From Rossellomorea marisflavi (lineage in GTDB: Bacteria > Bacillota > Bacilli > Bacillales > Bacillaceae_B): a stretch of 64,000 bases of DNA. Made by a program: the position numbers and the translations under genes. The notes under the pieces were generated by a model that saw only the letters and a list, made by a program, of their open reading frames with translations, did not search any database and was not told the origin of the DNA. The number at the start of each line of letters is the position of its first letter. Position 1 is the stretch's first letter. The DNA lies in NCBI RefSeq assembly GCF_022170785.1, contig NZ_CP081870.1, positions 2,902,001 to 2,966,000 of the forward strand, written 5' to 3'. Of the stretch, positions 44,467 through 54,569 are shown piece by piece.

Positions 44467-44498
44467 TAAAAAATAACCGCCCGCGCCATGCGGACGGT
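44467..44498 (-). terminator. terminator of peroxiredoxin gene
   Basis: ACCGCCCGC pairs with GCGGACGGT (one mismatch), followed by TTATTTTTT on the minus strand, just after the stop codon. Confidence 0.8.
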
Positions 44499-44506
44499 AC
44501 TTTTCA

Positions 44507-45166
44507 CTACAGCGATTTTTTAGAAATATACCAGTCTATATACTCGATCCCCTCTTCATTCGCACGTTCTGCGGCCTCCTCCTGTGTCTCAGGTGGAGAG
44601 ACCACGACTTTGTCACCCGGCTCCCAGTCGGCAGGGGTTGATACACCATGTTCATCCGTCGCCTGCAGGGCTTGGACGAGACGCACGATTTCCTTCATAT
44701 TGCGTCCTGTAGTGAGAGGGTAATAGATGATGGAGCGAATCGTCTGACTGCTGTCGATCACGAAGACTGCCCGGCTCGTCTCGACCTGGCTCTCCCCAGG
44801 CATGATCATGCCATATTTCATGGCTACCTCCCTGTCCAGATCGGCAATGATGGGAAATTCGATGGTTATATCGAAGTTTTCCTCAATGCTTCTGATCCAA
44901 GCAATATGGGACGATACACTATCCACGCTAAGCCCCAACAGGTCGGTATCCATCTTTTGCAGTTCAGGGTAAATCTCCTGGAATGCGACGAACTCTGTCG
45001 TGCATACAGGGGTAAAGTCCGAGGGATGAGAAAACAATACCACCCACCTCCCCCTGTAATCAGACAAGCTGACGTTCCCCCTGCTCGTGGCGGCCGTGAA
45101 TCCAGGTGCATCGTCACCGATACGCGGCATGGTATATTCCTGAGTTTCTGTAGAGCTTCCTTCCAT
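44507..45166 (-). CDS. 1-Cys (Prx6-type) peroxiredoxin
   Basis: 219 residues, reduces peroxides in the cytosol. The peroxidatic cysteine lies in HPSDFTPVCTTEF (about residue 60), and the C-terminal extension (LTTGRNMKEIVRLVQALQ, then the WEPGDKVVV loop) is that of the Prx6 subfamily. No resolving cysteine is seen, so a 1-Cys mechanism is expected. It is a single-gene unit with GGGAGGC before the ATG. Its place between spoVID and the hem operon is not that of B. subtilis; it is next to haem synthesis, which produces peroxide-sensitive intermediates, but a functional link is speculative. Confidence 0.9.
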   Translation of the reverse strand: MEGSSTETQEYTMPRIGDDAPGFTAATSRGNVSLSDYRGRWVVLFSHPSDFTPVCTTEFVAFQEIYPELQKMDTDLLGLSVDSVSSHIAWIRSIEENFDITIEFPIIADLDREVAMKYGMIMPGESQVETSRAVFVIDSSQTIRSIIYYPLTTGRNMKEIVRLVQALQATDEHGVSTPADWEPGDKVVVSPPETQEEAAERANEEGIEYIDWYISKKSL

Positions 45167-45278
45167 TGTATCTGCCTCCCTATCTTCTGATTACAAGTAC
45201 TGTACCACCTCACACATGGCATCAATCGCCATCGCCAGAAAATGGAACGAAAGTAGGATGAAACCTGCTTCAATCAAA

Positions 45279-45575
45279 AATAGGGTGCGAAAAAAGGGAC
45301 CATTTCAATACGAATACCAATCCGTATAGATTTTTTATCCCGCTTATGATTTCCGTTCAAAACTTCACTTTTCGCAGGTAGCCCTTGAGCCTCCTCGGCA
45401 TGCCTGCGGGGAGCCACTCTTCCCGCAGAAATCTTCGTCTTGCACTCCAATCAACCGCTGGATCCATTGAAATGGTCAAGTGCATGAACCAAATAAAAAA
45501 CCCGAACGATTTTGCCTGATCGCAAAATCGTTCGGGTTAATCTATGACTGAAACACGGTTGTCCCAGACTCTTTA
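45279..45575. repeat. intergenic repeat element, copy A
   Basis: About 295 bases between hemL and the peroxiredoxin gene. It aligns along its whole length with copy C (52808-53108): left end AGGGTGCGAAAA, a core with GAGCCTCCTCGGCATGCCTG and CTTCGTCTTGCACTCC, then a perfect hairpin (45499-45538) and the right end TTGTCCCAGACTCTT six bases from the hemL stop. Ends are more degraded than in copy C. Confidence 0.75.
45499..45538 (-). terminator. hem operon terminator, hairpin in repeat copy A
   Basis: AACCCGAACGATTTTGC (45499-45515) pairs perfectly over 17 bases with 45522-45538 and is followed by TTTTTTATTT on the minus strand. It lies 43 bases after the hemL stop codon. Confidence 0.9.
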
Positions 45576-45580
45576 CTGAC

Positions 45581-46873
45581 TTACTTTTGTTGAATCTTCT
45601 TGAAAGCCGCTTCTGCCGCTTCAAGGGTCTTGTCGATATCCTCGTCACTGTGTGCAGTAGACAAGAATAATCCTTCGAACTGAGAAGGCGGGAGGAAGAC
45701 ACCATTGTGGGCCATCTCACGATAATAGTTCGAGAACATCTCAAGATCGGATGACTTGGCTCCTTCATAATTGGACACTTCTTCATCGGTGAAGAACAAT
45801 CCGATCATGGAGCCGGCGCGATTGATCGTATGAGGGATATCATATTTCTCAGCAAGACGGCTCAACCCATCTTGAAGTCGATCGGCAATGCGTCCGAATT
45901 CCTCATAGCTCTCAGGTGTGAGCTGCTTCAATGTCTCAAGTCCAGCTGTCATGGCAAGAGGGTTTCCGGAAAGCGTACCCGCCTGATAGATCGGACCGCT
46001 AGGAGCGATTTGCTCCATGATTTCCGCTTTACCACCGTACGCACCGACTGGAAGACCTCCACCGATGACTTTACCAAGGCAAGTCAAGTCAGGTGTGACG
46101 CCAAAATACCCTTGTGCACAGTTGTATCCGACACGGAACCCGGTCATGACCTCATCGAAGATCAAAAGGGAGCCGTACTGCTCTGTTACTTCCCTGAGTC
46201 CTTCAAGGAAACCGGGTTTCGGAGGGACAACCCCCATATTCCCGGCAACAGGTTCCACGATCACGCCGGCGATGTCATCACCGAACTGTTTGAACGCATA
46301 GCGGATGCTGTCAAGGTCGTTATACGGAACGGTGATGGTATTCTTCGCAATCCCTTCAGGAACACCAGGACTGTCTGGAAGACCGAGTGTGGCGACACCG
46401 GACCCCGCTTTGATAAGGAGGGAATCGCCATGGCCGTGATAGCAGCCTTCAAACTTCAGGATCTTATTGCGTCCGGTGTACCCGCGTGCGAGGCGGAGGG
46501 CACTCATGGTCGCCTCCGTACCCGAAGAAACCATCCGGACGACTTCGATACTCGGGACACGCTCGATGACGAGGTTCGCCAGTTCGTTTTCGATCTCGGT
46601 AGGTGCACCGAAGCTAGTTCCATTTTCGGCTACCTTCTTGATTGCTTCCACTACGCGGTCGTTAGCGTGTCCAAGGATCAGCGGTCCCCAGGAAAGGACA
46701 TAATCGATGTAGTCATTCCCATCGATATCGTAGATTTTGGAGCCCTTACCACGTTCCATGAAAATGGGATCCATGTCAACGGATTTAAATGCACGTACCG
46801 GACTGTTCACTCCGCCCGGCATCAATTTTAATGCCTCCTGAAAGGCTTGCTTTGATTTTTCATACGATCGCAT
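45581..46873 (-). CDS. hemL: glutamate-1-semialdehyde 2,1-aminomutase HemL
   Basis: PLP enzyme, 430 residues, converting glutamate-1-semialdehyde to 5-aminolevulinate. It has the [10 protein letters not shown] start, the [13 protein letters not shown] segment and the PLP lysine in [16 protein letters not shown]. Last gene of hemAXCDBL. ATG at 46873 follows GGGAGGAATGG; the longer frame to 46933 has no ribosome site. A copy of the intergenic repeat supplies its terminator. Confidence 0.96.
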   Translation of the reverse strand: MRSYEKSKQAFQEALKLMPGGVNSPVRAFKSVDMDPIFMERGKGSKIYDIDGNDYIDYVLSWGPLILGHANDRVVEAIKKVAENGTSFGAPTEIENELANLVIERVPSIEVVRMVSSGTEATMSALRLARGYTGRNKILKFEGCYHGHGDSLLIKAGSGVATLGLPDSPGVPEGIAKNTITVPYNDLDSIRYAFKQFGDDIAGVIVEPVAGNMGVVPPKPGFLEGLREVTEQYGSLLIFDEVMTGFRVGYNCAQGYFGVTPDLTCLGKVIGGGLPVGAYGGKAEIMEQIAPSGPIYQAGTLSGNPLAMTAGLETLKQLTPESYEEFGRIADRLQDGLSRLAEKYDIPHTINRAGSMIGLFFTDEEVSNYEGAKSSDLEMFSNYYREMAHNGVFLPPSQFEGLFLSTAHSDEDIDKTLEAAEAAFKKIQQK

Positions 46874-46895
46874 CGTTCCATTCCTCCCGTTCCAA

Positions 46896-47876
46896 TTAAG
46901 ATTCAGATAACCATCTTGCTGCGTCTTTGGCATGATAGGTGACGATCAAGTCGGCTCCTGCGCGCTTCATGCTCACCAATTTCTCCATGACGATGCCTTT
47001 CTCGTCGATCCAGCCGTTTTGTGCGGCCGCTTTGACCATGCTGTATTCACCACTCACGTTATAGGCGACAACAGGGGCATTGAAGCGATCCTTCACATCA
47101 CGCATGATATCAAGATACGAAAGGGCAGGTTTAACGATAAGGAAATCGGCACCTTCCTCTATATCCGACTGCGCTTCCCGTAATGCTTCCAGGCGATTCG
47201 CCGGATCCATCTGATACGTCCTGCGGTCTCCGAATTGAGGAGTTGAATGGGCAGCATCACGGAACGGACCGTAGAAGCTGGATGAATATTTCACGGCATA
47301 GGACATGATGGGAACATCGGTGAAGCCCGCTTCATCGAGACCGTGACGGATCGCTGCTACAAATCCGTCCATCATATTGGACGGTGCAATGATATCGGCA
47401 CCCGCTTCTGCCTGGCTGACAGCCGTTTTCGCAAGCAGGTCAAGAGTCGGATCATTAAGGATCTTCCCGCCTTCGACGATGCCGCAGTGACCGTGGCTCG
47501 TGTATTGGCACAGGCATGTATCTGCAACCACCACGATTTCCGGGTAGCGCTCCTTCACGAACCGGGTCGCCTGCTGGACGATGCCGTGATCATGGTAGGC
47601 CTGTGAGCCCACTTCATCTTTTTCGGCAGGGACGCCGAAGAGGATGATGGATTTGATACCAAGGGAGACGATCTCGTCCATTTCGGCTTGGAGATTGTCC
47701 AAGGATATATGATAGACATCCGGCATGGAAGGGACAAGACGGCGGATGTTCTCCCCTTCTACAACGAATAGTGGGTAGATAAGATCTTCTTTCCGCAAAT
47801 GCGTCTCCCTCACAAGCGCACGCATGTTTTCGGTTTGACGCAGGCGGCGGTGACGATTGAATTGTAATTCAGACAT
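46896..47876 (-). CDS. hemB: delta-aminolevulinic acid dehydratase HemB
   Basis: Condenses two 5-aminolevulinate to porphobilinogen; 326 residues. The zinc-binding cysteine cluster [12 protein letters not shown] and Schiff-base lysines in [14 protein letters not shown] and [12 protein letters not shown] are visible, so it is a zinc-type enzyme. TAGGAGGG precedes the ATG. Confidence 0.97.
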   Translation of the reverse strand: MSELQFNRHRRLRQTENMRALVRETHLRKEDLIYPLFVVEGENIRRLVPSMPDVYHISLDNLQAEMDEIVSLGIKSIILFGVPAEKDEVGSQAYHDHGIVQQATRFVKERYPEIVVVADTCLCQYTSHGHCGIVEGGKILNDPTLDLLAKTAVSQAEAGADIIAPSNMMDGFVAAIRHGLDEAGFTDVPIMSYAVKYSSSFYGPFRDAAHSTPQFGDRRTYQMDPANRLEALREAQSDIEEGADFLIVKPALSYLDIMRDVKDRFNAPVVAYNVSGEYSMVKAAAQNGWIDEKGIVMEKLVSMKRAGADLIVTYHAKDAARWLSES

Positions 47877-47898
47877 AGTGTAACCCTCCTAAAGGAAA

Positions 47899-48684
47899 TC
47901 AGTCGTGCTGTTGGATATAGGTTTTAATGGCTTCTACCATTTCATTTACAGTATAAACCTTTGGGCTGATTTTTACATGTAATCCGTACTGTTCGGCCGT
48001 TTCTTTTGTGATCGGACCGATACAGGCCATGGGGACGCCCTCGATGAAATGCCCGAGGGAATGGGATTTGACCACCTTCATGAAGTGATGGACGGTGGAC
48101 GAGCTTGTGAATGTGATGATATCCGCTTCCTTCCGTTCAAGGACATGTTTAAGGATATCACCGCTCTCCTCGGGAAGCACCGTCTCATAGACGATCCATT
48201 CGTGACACGTCATTCCGGAACGATTCAGCTCCTCGCTGATCACGTTCCGGGCGAGGTTGCCTTTTGGCACAAGGACCTTGGCATTCCCGTCCATCGCTTG
48301 AATGAACTCACTGGCGAAGGCATCACCCGTGTATTCCGTTGGAATGAAATCAATCGGGATTCCCCGTTTTTCACAATAATAGGCGGTCTTCTCCCCGACA
48401 GCTGCACATCTCACTTCCAAAGCCGACAGGGAGACACCCATGCGGTCCATCGCCTCCAGGAAGAAATGAACCCCGTTCTTACTTGTGAAGAGAATCCAAT
48501 CGTATGTATGTAGGGAACCCCCCCATTCTTTCTCCGAGGGATCGATCCGGGCTTCGAACTTCAAGAGGGGCACCACAACCGGGATGCCCCCTTCCGCTTG
48601 AATCCTTGAAGCCGTTTCACTGGCCCCGGACTGACCGCGGGTGATGAGGACCTTTACACCATCTAAAGGCTTACCCCCGCTCAT
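47899..48684 (-). CDS. hemD: uroporphyrinogen-III synthase HemD
   Basis: 261 residues, closes and inverts ring D of hydroxymethylbilane. The two-lobed fold is recognisable from VLITRGQSGASETASRI and the C-terminal ADIITFTSSSTVHHFM segment; sequence conservation in this family is low. ATG overlaps the hemC stop (TAATG), so translation is coupled. Confidence 0.9.
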   Translation of the reverse strand: MSGGKPLDGVKVLITRGQSGASETASRIQAEGGIPVVVPLLKFEARIDPSEKEWGGSLHTYDWILFTSKNGVHFFLEAMDRMGVSLSALEVRCAAVGEKTAYYCEKRGIPIDFIPTEYTGDAFASEFIQAMDGNAKVLVPKGNLARNVISEELNRSGMTCHEWIVYETVLPEESGDILKHVLERKEADIITFTSSSTVHHFMKVVKSHSLGHFIEGVPMACIGPITKETAEQYGLHVKISPKVYTVNEMVEAIKTYIQQHD

Positions 48685-49616
48685 TACTGGTCAAGCTCCT
48701 CTTTCACCTGGTCGATCAGCGCCTTGGCACCTTGATTCGTCAAACTTTCAGCCACTGCCTCACCAAGCTCCTCTGGGTCATGGCCGACAATGTACTCCTT
48801 GTAGATCGTCTGCCCATCTGGTGAAGCTACAAGACCGGTGAGAGCGATGGATCCGTCGGGCTTTTCTTCCGCAAAACCGGCGATCGGAACCTGGCACCCG
48901 CCTTCCATCTTATGAAGGAACGCACGCTCTGCCGTGACCGTCCTGGTCGTTTCCCCGCAGGCAAACTGCTCGAGGAGCGCCAAGAGCTCTGAATCACTCT
49001 CTCTGCACTCGATGGACAATGCCCCTTGGCCAACAGCCGGAAGGCAAAGATCGGGATCGAGGAACTCTGTTACCACGTCCCTGGTCCACCCCATGCGTGA
49101 TAGTCCGGCCGCTGCCAGGATGATGGCATCATATCCATCTGTTTCGAGCTTTGAGAGGCGTGTGTCGATATTCCCACGGATCCATTTGATTTCAAGGTCC
49201 GGTCTGACGGAAAGAAGCTGGGCTCCGCGGCGAAGGCTGCTTGTCCCAATAATGGATCCGGACGGCATATCCTTCAGGCGCACATGATTTTTGCTGATGA
49301 AGGCGTCGCGGAAATCCTCACGCTCCGGGATGCATCCGATGGTCAGTCCTTCCGGTAGGACCGCAGGCATATCTTTCATACTGTGAACGGCCATGTCGAT
49401 CTCACCGTCGAGCATCGCCTGCTCGATTTCCTTAACGAAAAGACCTTTTCCCCCGACTTTAGATAGGGTGACATCAAGGATGCGGTCTCCCTTTGTGACG
49501 ATTTCCTTCAGCTCGAAATCGAATGAAGGATCGAGTGCCTTCAGTTGGTCGATCACCCAATTGGACTGGGTGAGTGCTAGTTTACTACGTCTAGAGCCTA
49601 CAATGATTTTTCTCAT
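48684..49616 (-). CDS. hemC: porphobilinogen deaminase HemC
   Basis: 310 residues, polymerises four porphobilinogens to hydroxymethylbilane. It starts [20 protein letters not shown]; the dipyrromethane cofactor cysteine is in [13 protein letters not shown] (~residue 240), and the catalytic Asp lies in [15 protein letters not shown] precedes the ATG. Confidence 0.97.
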   Translation of the reverse strand: MRKIIVGSRRSKLALTQSNWVIDQLKALDPSFDFELKEIVTKGDRILDVTLSKVGGKGLFVKEIEQAMLDGEIDMAVHSMKDMPAVLPEGLTIGCIPEREDFRDAFISKNHVRLKDMPSGSIIGTSSLRRGAQLLSVRPDLEIKWIRGNIDTRLSKLETDGYDAIILAAAGLSRMGWTRDVVTEFLDPDLCLPAVGQGALSIECRESDSELLALLEQFACGETTRTVTAERAFLHKMEGGCQVPIAGFAEEKPDGSIALTGLVASPDGQTIYKEYIVGHDPEELGEAVAESLTNQGAKALIDQVKEELDQ

Positions 49617-49634
49617 AATGACCTCCCCAAAAAC

Positions 49635-50468
49635 TTAAGAATACCAGAAATGGAATGATGACAGTCTGCTTCCCAGGAAGAAGTTGATCAAGATAATCAG
49701 GAAGGCTGCCACATTCAGGAGTGCTAGGTTCTTGCCGAATACATTTTTCTTCAGTCGCAGATAGAGGAAGATCCCGTATAGAATGAGGAGGATGAATGAG
49801 CCGATGATTTTCGGATCATACCAGACAAAGTCCGGAAGCCGTATATATGCCCACTGCAGCCCCAAGATGAGACTGAGGAGGAGCATGGCCACCCCGATGG
49901 CATTCAGTATGTACGAAAACATCTCAAGCCTCGACAGATCCGTGATCCTCCAAAGCCGCTGCCCCCACTTCTTCTCCTTCAGCAATTTGAACTGCAAAAG
50001 GTAAAGGAGGGAAAAGACGAATGACAGGGAAAACGCTCCATAAGAGAGGATCGCCATCGTAATATGGATGAGGAGCAGTTCCGATACCAGCTGCTCCGCC
50101 ATGGCCTGAGATTCGATCTGCACGGGTGCGAACGTATGGATCGCCATGATGATGAATCCTAGGATATTGGTAAAGAAGACGATGAAATCGACGCGGAGGA
50201 ACCGGTTGATCACCAGCGACAGGGTGATCAGGATCCATGCGTAGAAATATAACCCCTCAAATATCGTAAGGACCGGAAATCTTCCTGTGTCCATCATATA
50301 GAGAAATAAAAAAATTGTTTGAAGGACCCAAACAATCGCAAGGAGCCAGAAGGCCACTGTGTTGGCCTTCCGGTTTTTGTTTAAAAAATCGATGAAGTAA
50401 AAAAGAATGCTAATGGCATAAAGGACGATCATCAGTTCATGCAGTCTGGTCATCGTTTGTTCAAACAT
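49635..50468 (-). CDS. hemX: HemX, membrane protein of haem synthesis
   Basis: 277 residues with about eight transmembrane helices and the cytochrome c assembly (CcsA/HemX) pattern. In B. subtilis HemX lowers the amount of HemA protein. ATG at 50468 is well placed after AAGGAGGG; the in-frame TTG nine bases upstream abuts that site. It lies between hemA and hemC. Confidence 0.92.
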   Translation of the reverse strand: MFEQTMTRLHELMIVLYAISILFYFIDFLNKNRKANTVAFWLLAIVWVLQTIFLFLYMMDTGRFPVLTIFEGLYFYAWILITLSLVINRFLRVDFIVFFTNILGFIIMAIHTFAPVQIESQAMAEQLVSELLLIHITMAILSYGAFSLSFVFSLLYLLQFKLLKEKKWGQRLWRITDLSRLEMFSYILNAIGVAMLLLSLILGLQWAYIRLPDFVWYDPKIIGSFILLILYGIFLYLRLKKNVFGKNLALLNVAAFLIILINFFLGSRLSSFHFWYS

Positions 50469-50483
50469 AGACTCCAACCCTCC

Positions 50484-51836
50484 TTAAAATTGAAAAGAAG
50501 GTTGCGGTGATAGCGAGTGACTGCTCTCATTCTTTTCTTCCGACTCTTTGGCCTGTTTCTGTTGGAGCACCTGCTCTTTGATGTTGAAGATATCGATGAA
50601 CAGATCCAGTTTTTCTGATGCGTCAGATTTCCCGGCGAATTCCTTCGCCTGGAGGATCGGATCCTTCAGCAGCTGGTTGATGATGCTCTTTGTATGCTTA
50701 TTGAGCACCTTGCGCTCACGGTCGGTAAGATTCGGCATCTTGCGCTCGATGCTGACCATCGTTTCGGCCTGGATCGACAGGGCTTTCTGACGAAGAGCGG
50801 ATATGACCGGAACGACGCCCAGCATATTGAGCCACTCTTTGAAAGCGAGGATTTCCCCTTCGATCATGATTTCAATCTCCTCGGCGGCTTTTTGACGCTC
50901 GGCCAGATTGGCTTCGACGATGTCTTCGAGGTCATCGATATCATAGAGGAAGACGCTCTCGAGTTCCGCAATGGACGGATCGAGATCACGAGGCACGGCG
51001 ATGTCCACCATGAAGAGGGGACGGCCTTTCCTCATGCGCTCCACATGGGCCATTGTTTCCTTCGAAAGGACAAAATCCTTCGATCCGGTAGAACTGATCA
51101 GAATATCGGCTTCAACGAGGGAGCATTGGAGCTCCTGCAGCGTCTTCGCCTGTCCATCGATCTTACCGGCAAGTGCTTCGGCTTTTTCGAACGTGCGGTT
51201 GATGATGGTGATCTGTGTTGCACCGCTTCCCTGAAGGTTCTTGATGGCCAGTTCCCCCATCTTTCCTGCACCTAGGACAAGGACGTTCTTTTTGTTGAGG
51301 CTGCCGAATACTTTCTTGGCAAGCTCGACGGCCGCATAGCTGACGGATACGGCGTTGGACCCGATCTCGGTTTCGGCATGGCCTTTTTTCCCGAGAGTGA
51401 CGGCCTGTTTGAATAGATGATTGAAGACCGTACCGGTCGCTCCCGCCTCTTGTGCAAGAAGGAAGCTTGAGCGGACCTGCCCAAGAATCTGCGTTTCACC
51501 GAGAACCATGGAGTTGAGGCCGGTAGCCACCTTGAAGAGATGTTCCACCGCTCCCTCCTGTTCATAAATGAACAAATAAGGGGAGAATTCCTCTTTATCT
51601 ATATCAAACCATTTGGATAAGAAATCTTTAATATAATAGCGGCCTGTATGAAGCTGATCGACCACCGCATATACTTCCGTGCGGTTGCATGTGGAAACAA
51701 TCACATTTTCCAGGATGCTTTTTTTCTCCTTCAGCGCCTTCATGGCCGAAGCAAGATCAGTTTCATTAAAAGATAGTCGTTCACGAATCTCTACAGGGGC
51801 CGTTTTATAATTTAAACCAACTACGATTGTATGCAT
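50484..51836 (-). CDS. hemA: glutamyl-tRNA reductase HemA
   Basis: 450 residues, reduces glutamyl-tRNA to glutamate-1-semialdehyde, the regulated first step of haem synthesis. It starts [23 protein letters not shown]; the catalytic cysteine is in [11 protein letters not shown] (~residue 50), the NADPH site in [15 protein letters not shown], and the C-terminal dimerisation helix follows. ATG at 51836 follows GGGGGTG. First gene of hemAXCDBL; a PerR-like box overlaps its promoter. Confidence 0.97.
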   Translation of the reverse strand: MHTIVVGLNYKTAPVEIRERLSFNETDLASAMKALKEKKSILENVIVSTCNRTEVYAVVDQLHTGRYYIKDFLSKWFDIDKEEFSPYLFIYEQEGAVEHLFKVATGLNSMVLGETQILGQVRSSFLLAQEAGATGTVFNHLFKQAVTLGKKGHAETEIGSNAVSVSYAAVELAKKVFGSLNKKNVLVLGAGKMGELAIKNLQGSGATQITIINRTFEKAEALAGKIDGQAKTLQELQCSLVEADILISSTGSKDFVLSKETMAHVERMRKGRPLFMVDIAVPRDLDPSIAELESVFLYDIDDLEDIVEANLAERQKAAEEIEIMIEGEILAFKEWLNMLGVVPVISALRQKALSIQAETMVSIERKMPNLTDRERKVLNKHTKSIINQLLKDPILQAKEFAGKSDASEKLDLFIDIFNIKEQVLQQKQAKESEEKNESSHSLSPQPSFQF

Positions 51837-52139
51837 AAGTGCGTGACACCCCCAAATTAAAATCATTCTTATTATAACATGTCCTACTGCATCACTCAGG
51901 ATAAAATGTGAACAGAAAATGAATCCTATGTTTGCCATGGAAAGCTGATTGCTTGAAACTTACCCATGGTTTGATTTACTGTATAATTGGGTTCTTCTTT
52001 CAATCTGAAAGCATTTACATTCCGTTGCAAAAAAGACGGACTTTCGACAAGTCCCACCTATGTAGAGTATCAAATCACACTATAAGAATCAAGTGAGTGA
52101 ATCACGAAAAACAGTCATTCCATAAGACGGAGGAACCAT
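51837..52139. other. divergent intergenic region hemA / membrane gene
   Basis: About 300 bases. The hemA promoter is at its left edge. On the plus strand TATAAT at 51982-51987 is a good -10 for the gene at 52140, with only a weak -35, and would leave a leader of about 150 bases without recognised structure. Confidence 0.55.
51863..51879 (-). promoter_or_regulatory. hemA extended -10 promoter with PerR-like box
   Basis: On the minus strand TGTTATAAT (51879-51871) is a perfect extended -10. Overlapping it, on the plus strand, TCATTCT-T-ATTATAA (51863-51877) matches 11 of 14 positions of the PerR box TTATAATNATTATAA, with a perfect right half. In B. subtilis the hemA operon is repressed by PerR. 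Confidence 0.5.
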
Positions 52140-52625
52140 ATGAAGCAACAACGGATCTTCCCCGGAGTCATCCTCCTGGGATTCGGTGCCTACTTCTATC
52201 TTCAACAGGCGCATATCATCTTATTCAGCGAATTTTTCACCTGGCCGACCCTGCTCATGATTGTAGGCATCGCCTTTCTGGCTCAAGGGTATGTCGGGAA
52301 GGACCATGAAGCGATCCTCCCTGGGACCATCCTCGTTGGATTCGGCCTGCACTTCCATCTCGTCAACCGGATGCCCGTCTGGCCGGATCACATGGGCGTA
52401 TTCGTCCTGATCCTCGCCCTCGGCTTCCTTCTGCGCTATCAGAAGACGGGCACAGGCATGTTCCAGGGAGGGCTATTCCTCATCCTGTCGATCCTCATGC
52501 TGTTCTCAGATCGAACAGCCGGTTGGTTCGGCTTCCTTGGAGGAAAGGTCGGTTCCATCGTCAGCCTGTGGCCGTTCGTCCTCATCCTCATAGGGGCGTT
52601 CCTTCTCTTCTTCAAGAGGAAGTAA
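52140..52625 (+). CDS. membrane protein with LiaI/LiaF-like helices
   Basis: 161 residues with five or six hydrophobic helices arranged as short hairpins (IFPGVILLGFGAYFYLQQ; FFTWPTLLMIVGIAFLAQGY; ILPGTILVGFGLHFHLV; DHMGVFVLILALGFLL; LWPFVLILIGAFLLFF). This is the pattern of LiaI/LiaF-like and DUF5668 transmembrane regions. No cytoplasmic or toast-rack domain follows. It may be the counterpart of ysxD, which lies between hemA and engB in B. subtilis, but I cannot confirm this from sequence. GGAGG precedes the ATG. Confidence 0.7.
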   Translation: MKQQRIFPGVILLGFGAYFYLQQAHIILFSEFFTWPTLLMIVGIAFLAQGYVGKDHEAILPGTILVGFGLHFHLVNRMPVWPDHMGVFVLILALGFLLRYQKTGTGMFQGGLFLILSILMLFSDRTAGWFGFLGGKVGSIVSLWPFVLILIGAFLLFFKRK

Positions 52626-52654
52626 GCGTACGTACATAAACACGATCCGTGTAG

Positions 52655-52795
52655 ATCCGTTATGCCGCTCATGATTACCGTGCAAGACTACACTTACCGT
52701 GGGTTAGCACGTGAGCCTCTTCGGCAGGCCACATCAGCTCCTCCCCGCAGGGGTCTTCGTCTTTTACGCCAGTCCACCGCAGGAAACGTGGTCAT
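52655..52795. repeat. intergenic repeat, copy B (core only)
   Basis: A diverged copy of the core found in copies A and C, with GCCGCTCATGATTACCGTGC, GTGAGCCTCTTCGGCAGGCC and CCGCAGGGGTCTTCGTCTT. It lacks the hairpin and the right end, and copy C starts directly after it. Confidence 0.7.
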
Positions 52796-52807
52796 GAAAC
52801 AATGAAA

Positions 52808-53108
52808 AGAGGATGAGACAAAACTAAAAGAGGCCCCTTTAATGCCGAACCCAATCAGTATAGGATCTTAATACCGCTCATGATCTCCGTGCAAGACTTC
52901 GCTTTCCGCGGGTAGCCCGTGAGCCTCCTCGGCACGCCTGCGGGGTCTCACATCAGCTACTCTTCCCGCAGGAGTCTTCGTCTTGCACTCCGATCAACCG
53001 CTGGAAACGATGTAATTTATAAACGAATTTAAAACCCGAATCATTTGCTTTATCGTAGGCAAATGATTCGGGTTTTACTATGACTAAAACATGTTTGTCT
53101 CAGCCTCT
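52808..53108. repeat. MITE-like intergenic repeat, copy C
   Basis: A 301-base element bounded by inverted repeats AGAGGATGAGACAAA (52808-52822) and TTTGTCTCAGCCTCT (53094-53108), 14 of 15 matched. Inside are the GAGCCTCCTCGGCACGCCTG core and an 18-base perfect hairpin (53031-53076). It contains no coding sequence. No target duplication is obvious at the ends. Confidence 0.8.
53031..53076 (-). terminator. terminator of amino-acid ABC operon, hairpin in copy C
   Basis: AAAACCCGAATCATTTGC (53031-53048) pairs perfectly with 53059-53076 around a ten-base loop, with TTTT at the end on the minus strand. It lies about 70 bases after the ATPase stop. Confidence 0.85.
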
Positions 53109-53142
53109 ATACTATGACTAGCGTTATTCTCCCAGCATTCTC

Positions 53143-53877
53143 TTATAATACCGCATCAAGGAATGCCTTTGTCCTCTCCTCTTTAGGTGAACCGAACATT
53201 TCCTCGGGATGCCCGACTTCGACGATCCGTCCGTCGTGCATGTAGACGACCCAGTCGGCCACCTCCCTTGCGAATCCCATCTCATGAGTGACGACAATCA
53301 TCGTCATCCCCTCGTGGGCAAGCTGCTTCATCGTGGCCAGAACCTCGCCGACCAATTCGGGATCAAGAGCAGAGGTGGGTTCATCGAACAGCATGATATC
53401 AGGCTTCATGGCGAGGGCCCTCGCAATGGCCACACGCTGTTTCTGCCCTCCGGAGAGCTTCGATGGATAAACCCCTTCCTTATCGGCAAGTCCGACTTTT
53501 TTTAAAAGTTCCTTTGCTGACTTCCTTGCTTTGTCACGGTCCATCCTTTTCACATGGACTGGTGCTTCCATGACATTCTCAAGGACCGTTTTATGGGGGA
53601 ACAGATGGAAGTGCTGAAAAACCATCCCCACTTTCTCACGGATCTTGTTCAAATCATGCGTCTTCTGATCGATGTCGTCACCCTCAATGACGACTCTCCC
53701 CCCATCCTTCAGTTCAAGGAAGTTGAGGCAGCGCAGCAGTGTACTCTTACCTGATCCGCTTGCTCCGATGAGACAGACGACGTCGCTTTCATTCACGCTC
53801 ATATCAATATCTTTCAAAACATGGAGATCACCGAACGATTTATTCAATTTCTCCACCTTGATCATCTCTTTACTCAT
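53143..53877 (-). CDS. polar amino acid ABC transporter, ATP-binding protein
   Basis: 244 residues, ABC ATPase of the GlnQ/HisP group: Walker [10 protein letters not shown] (~residue 38), signature [15 protein letters not shown], Walker [13 protein letters not shown] and switch His in [14 protein letters not shown]. Energises uptake of a polar amino acid with the two genes upstream. The specific amino acid cannot be read from sequence. Confidence 0.95.
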   Translation of the reverse strand: MSKEMIKVEKLNKSFGDLHVLKDIDMSVNESDVVCLIGASGSGKSTLLRCLNFLELKDGGRVVIEGDDIDQKTHDLNKIREKVGMVFQHFHLFPHKTVLENVMEAPVHVKRMDRDKARKSAKELLKKVGLADKEGVYPSKLSGGQKQRVAIARALAMKPDIMLFDEPTSALDPELVGEVLATMKQLAHEGMTMIVVTHEMGFAREVADWVVYMHDGRIVEVGHPEEMFGSPKEERTKAFLDAVL

Positions 53878-53889
53878 GAGTATCCCCCC

Positions 53890-54537
53890 TTAATCACTTA
53901 CCGATAGTCGTTTCTCAATGATGTTGACAATGATTGTAAACACGAATACTAGTACAAGGTAGTAAATCGCGACAACAAGCAGGTACGTCATATAATCGAA
54001 ATTATTGGAGCCGAGCGTCGTCGCTACGCTGAATAGTTCGTACATACCGATGAATGAAGCTAGAGATGAGTCCTTCACGGCGATGATGAACTGATTCCCG
54101 AGTGGCGGGAGGGCCCGTTTGAACGCCTGCGGGAGGATGATCCTCCTCATGGTCAGGCTCATGGACATCCCGAGGGAACGCCCTGCCTCCATCTGGCCGC
54201 GATCCACCGACTGGATCGATCCCCTGAAGATCTCTGCGATATACGCCCCGTTGTGGAACGCAAGCCCCAGTGCAACCGCCCAGAAGCTCGGAAGGTTGAT
54301 TGAGGTGAGGCCATAGTAGAAGATGAAGATTTGGACGATCAATGGGGTCCCCCGGACGACGAAAATATATAAGTCCGCGATATACTGGAGGATTTTCACA
54401 GGTGAAATCTTTAAAAAGGCGAAAAACAACCCGATGACGATGGCAATGAGTACCGCGATGGCGGTGAGCTGAAATGTGAGCAGCATCCCCTTCAGGAAGA
54501 TGGGGTATGTGTCGATTACGATCTTCAAAAAATCCAT
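53890..54537 (-). CDS. polar amino acid ABC transporter, permease
   Basis: 215 residues, HisM/GlnP-type permease with about five helices and the EAA loop EAGRSLGMSMSLTMRRIILP that contacts the ATPase. ATG at 54537 follows GGGAGGAAA; the frame is open to 54561 but without a ribosome site. Probably a homodimer as it is the only permease gene in the operon. Confidence 0.95.
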   Translation of the reverse strand: MDFLKIVIDTYPIFLKGMLLTFQLTAIAVLIAIVIGLFFAFLKISPVKILQYIADLYIFVVRGTPLIVQIFIFYYGLTSINLPSFWAVALGLAFHNGAYIAEIFRGSIQSVDRGQMEAGRSLGMSMSLTMRRIILPQAFKRALPPLGNQFIIAVKDSSLASFIGMYELFSVATTLGSNNFDYMTYLLVVAIYYLVLVFVFTIIVNIIEKRLSVSD

Positions 54538-54569
54538 ATGCTTTCCTCCCGGCTGTTTCATTTAAAAGA

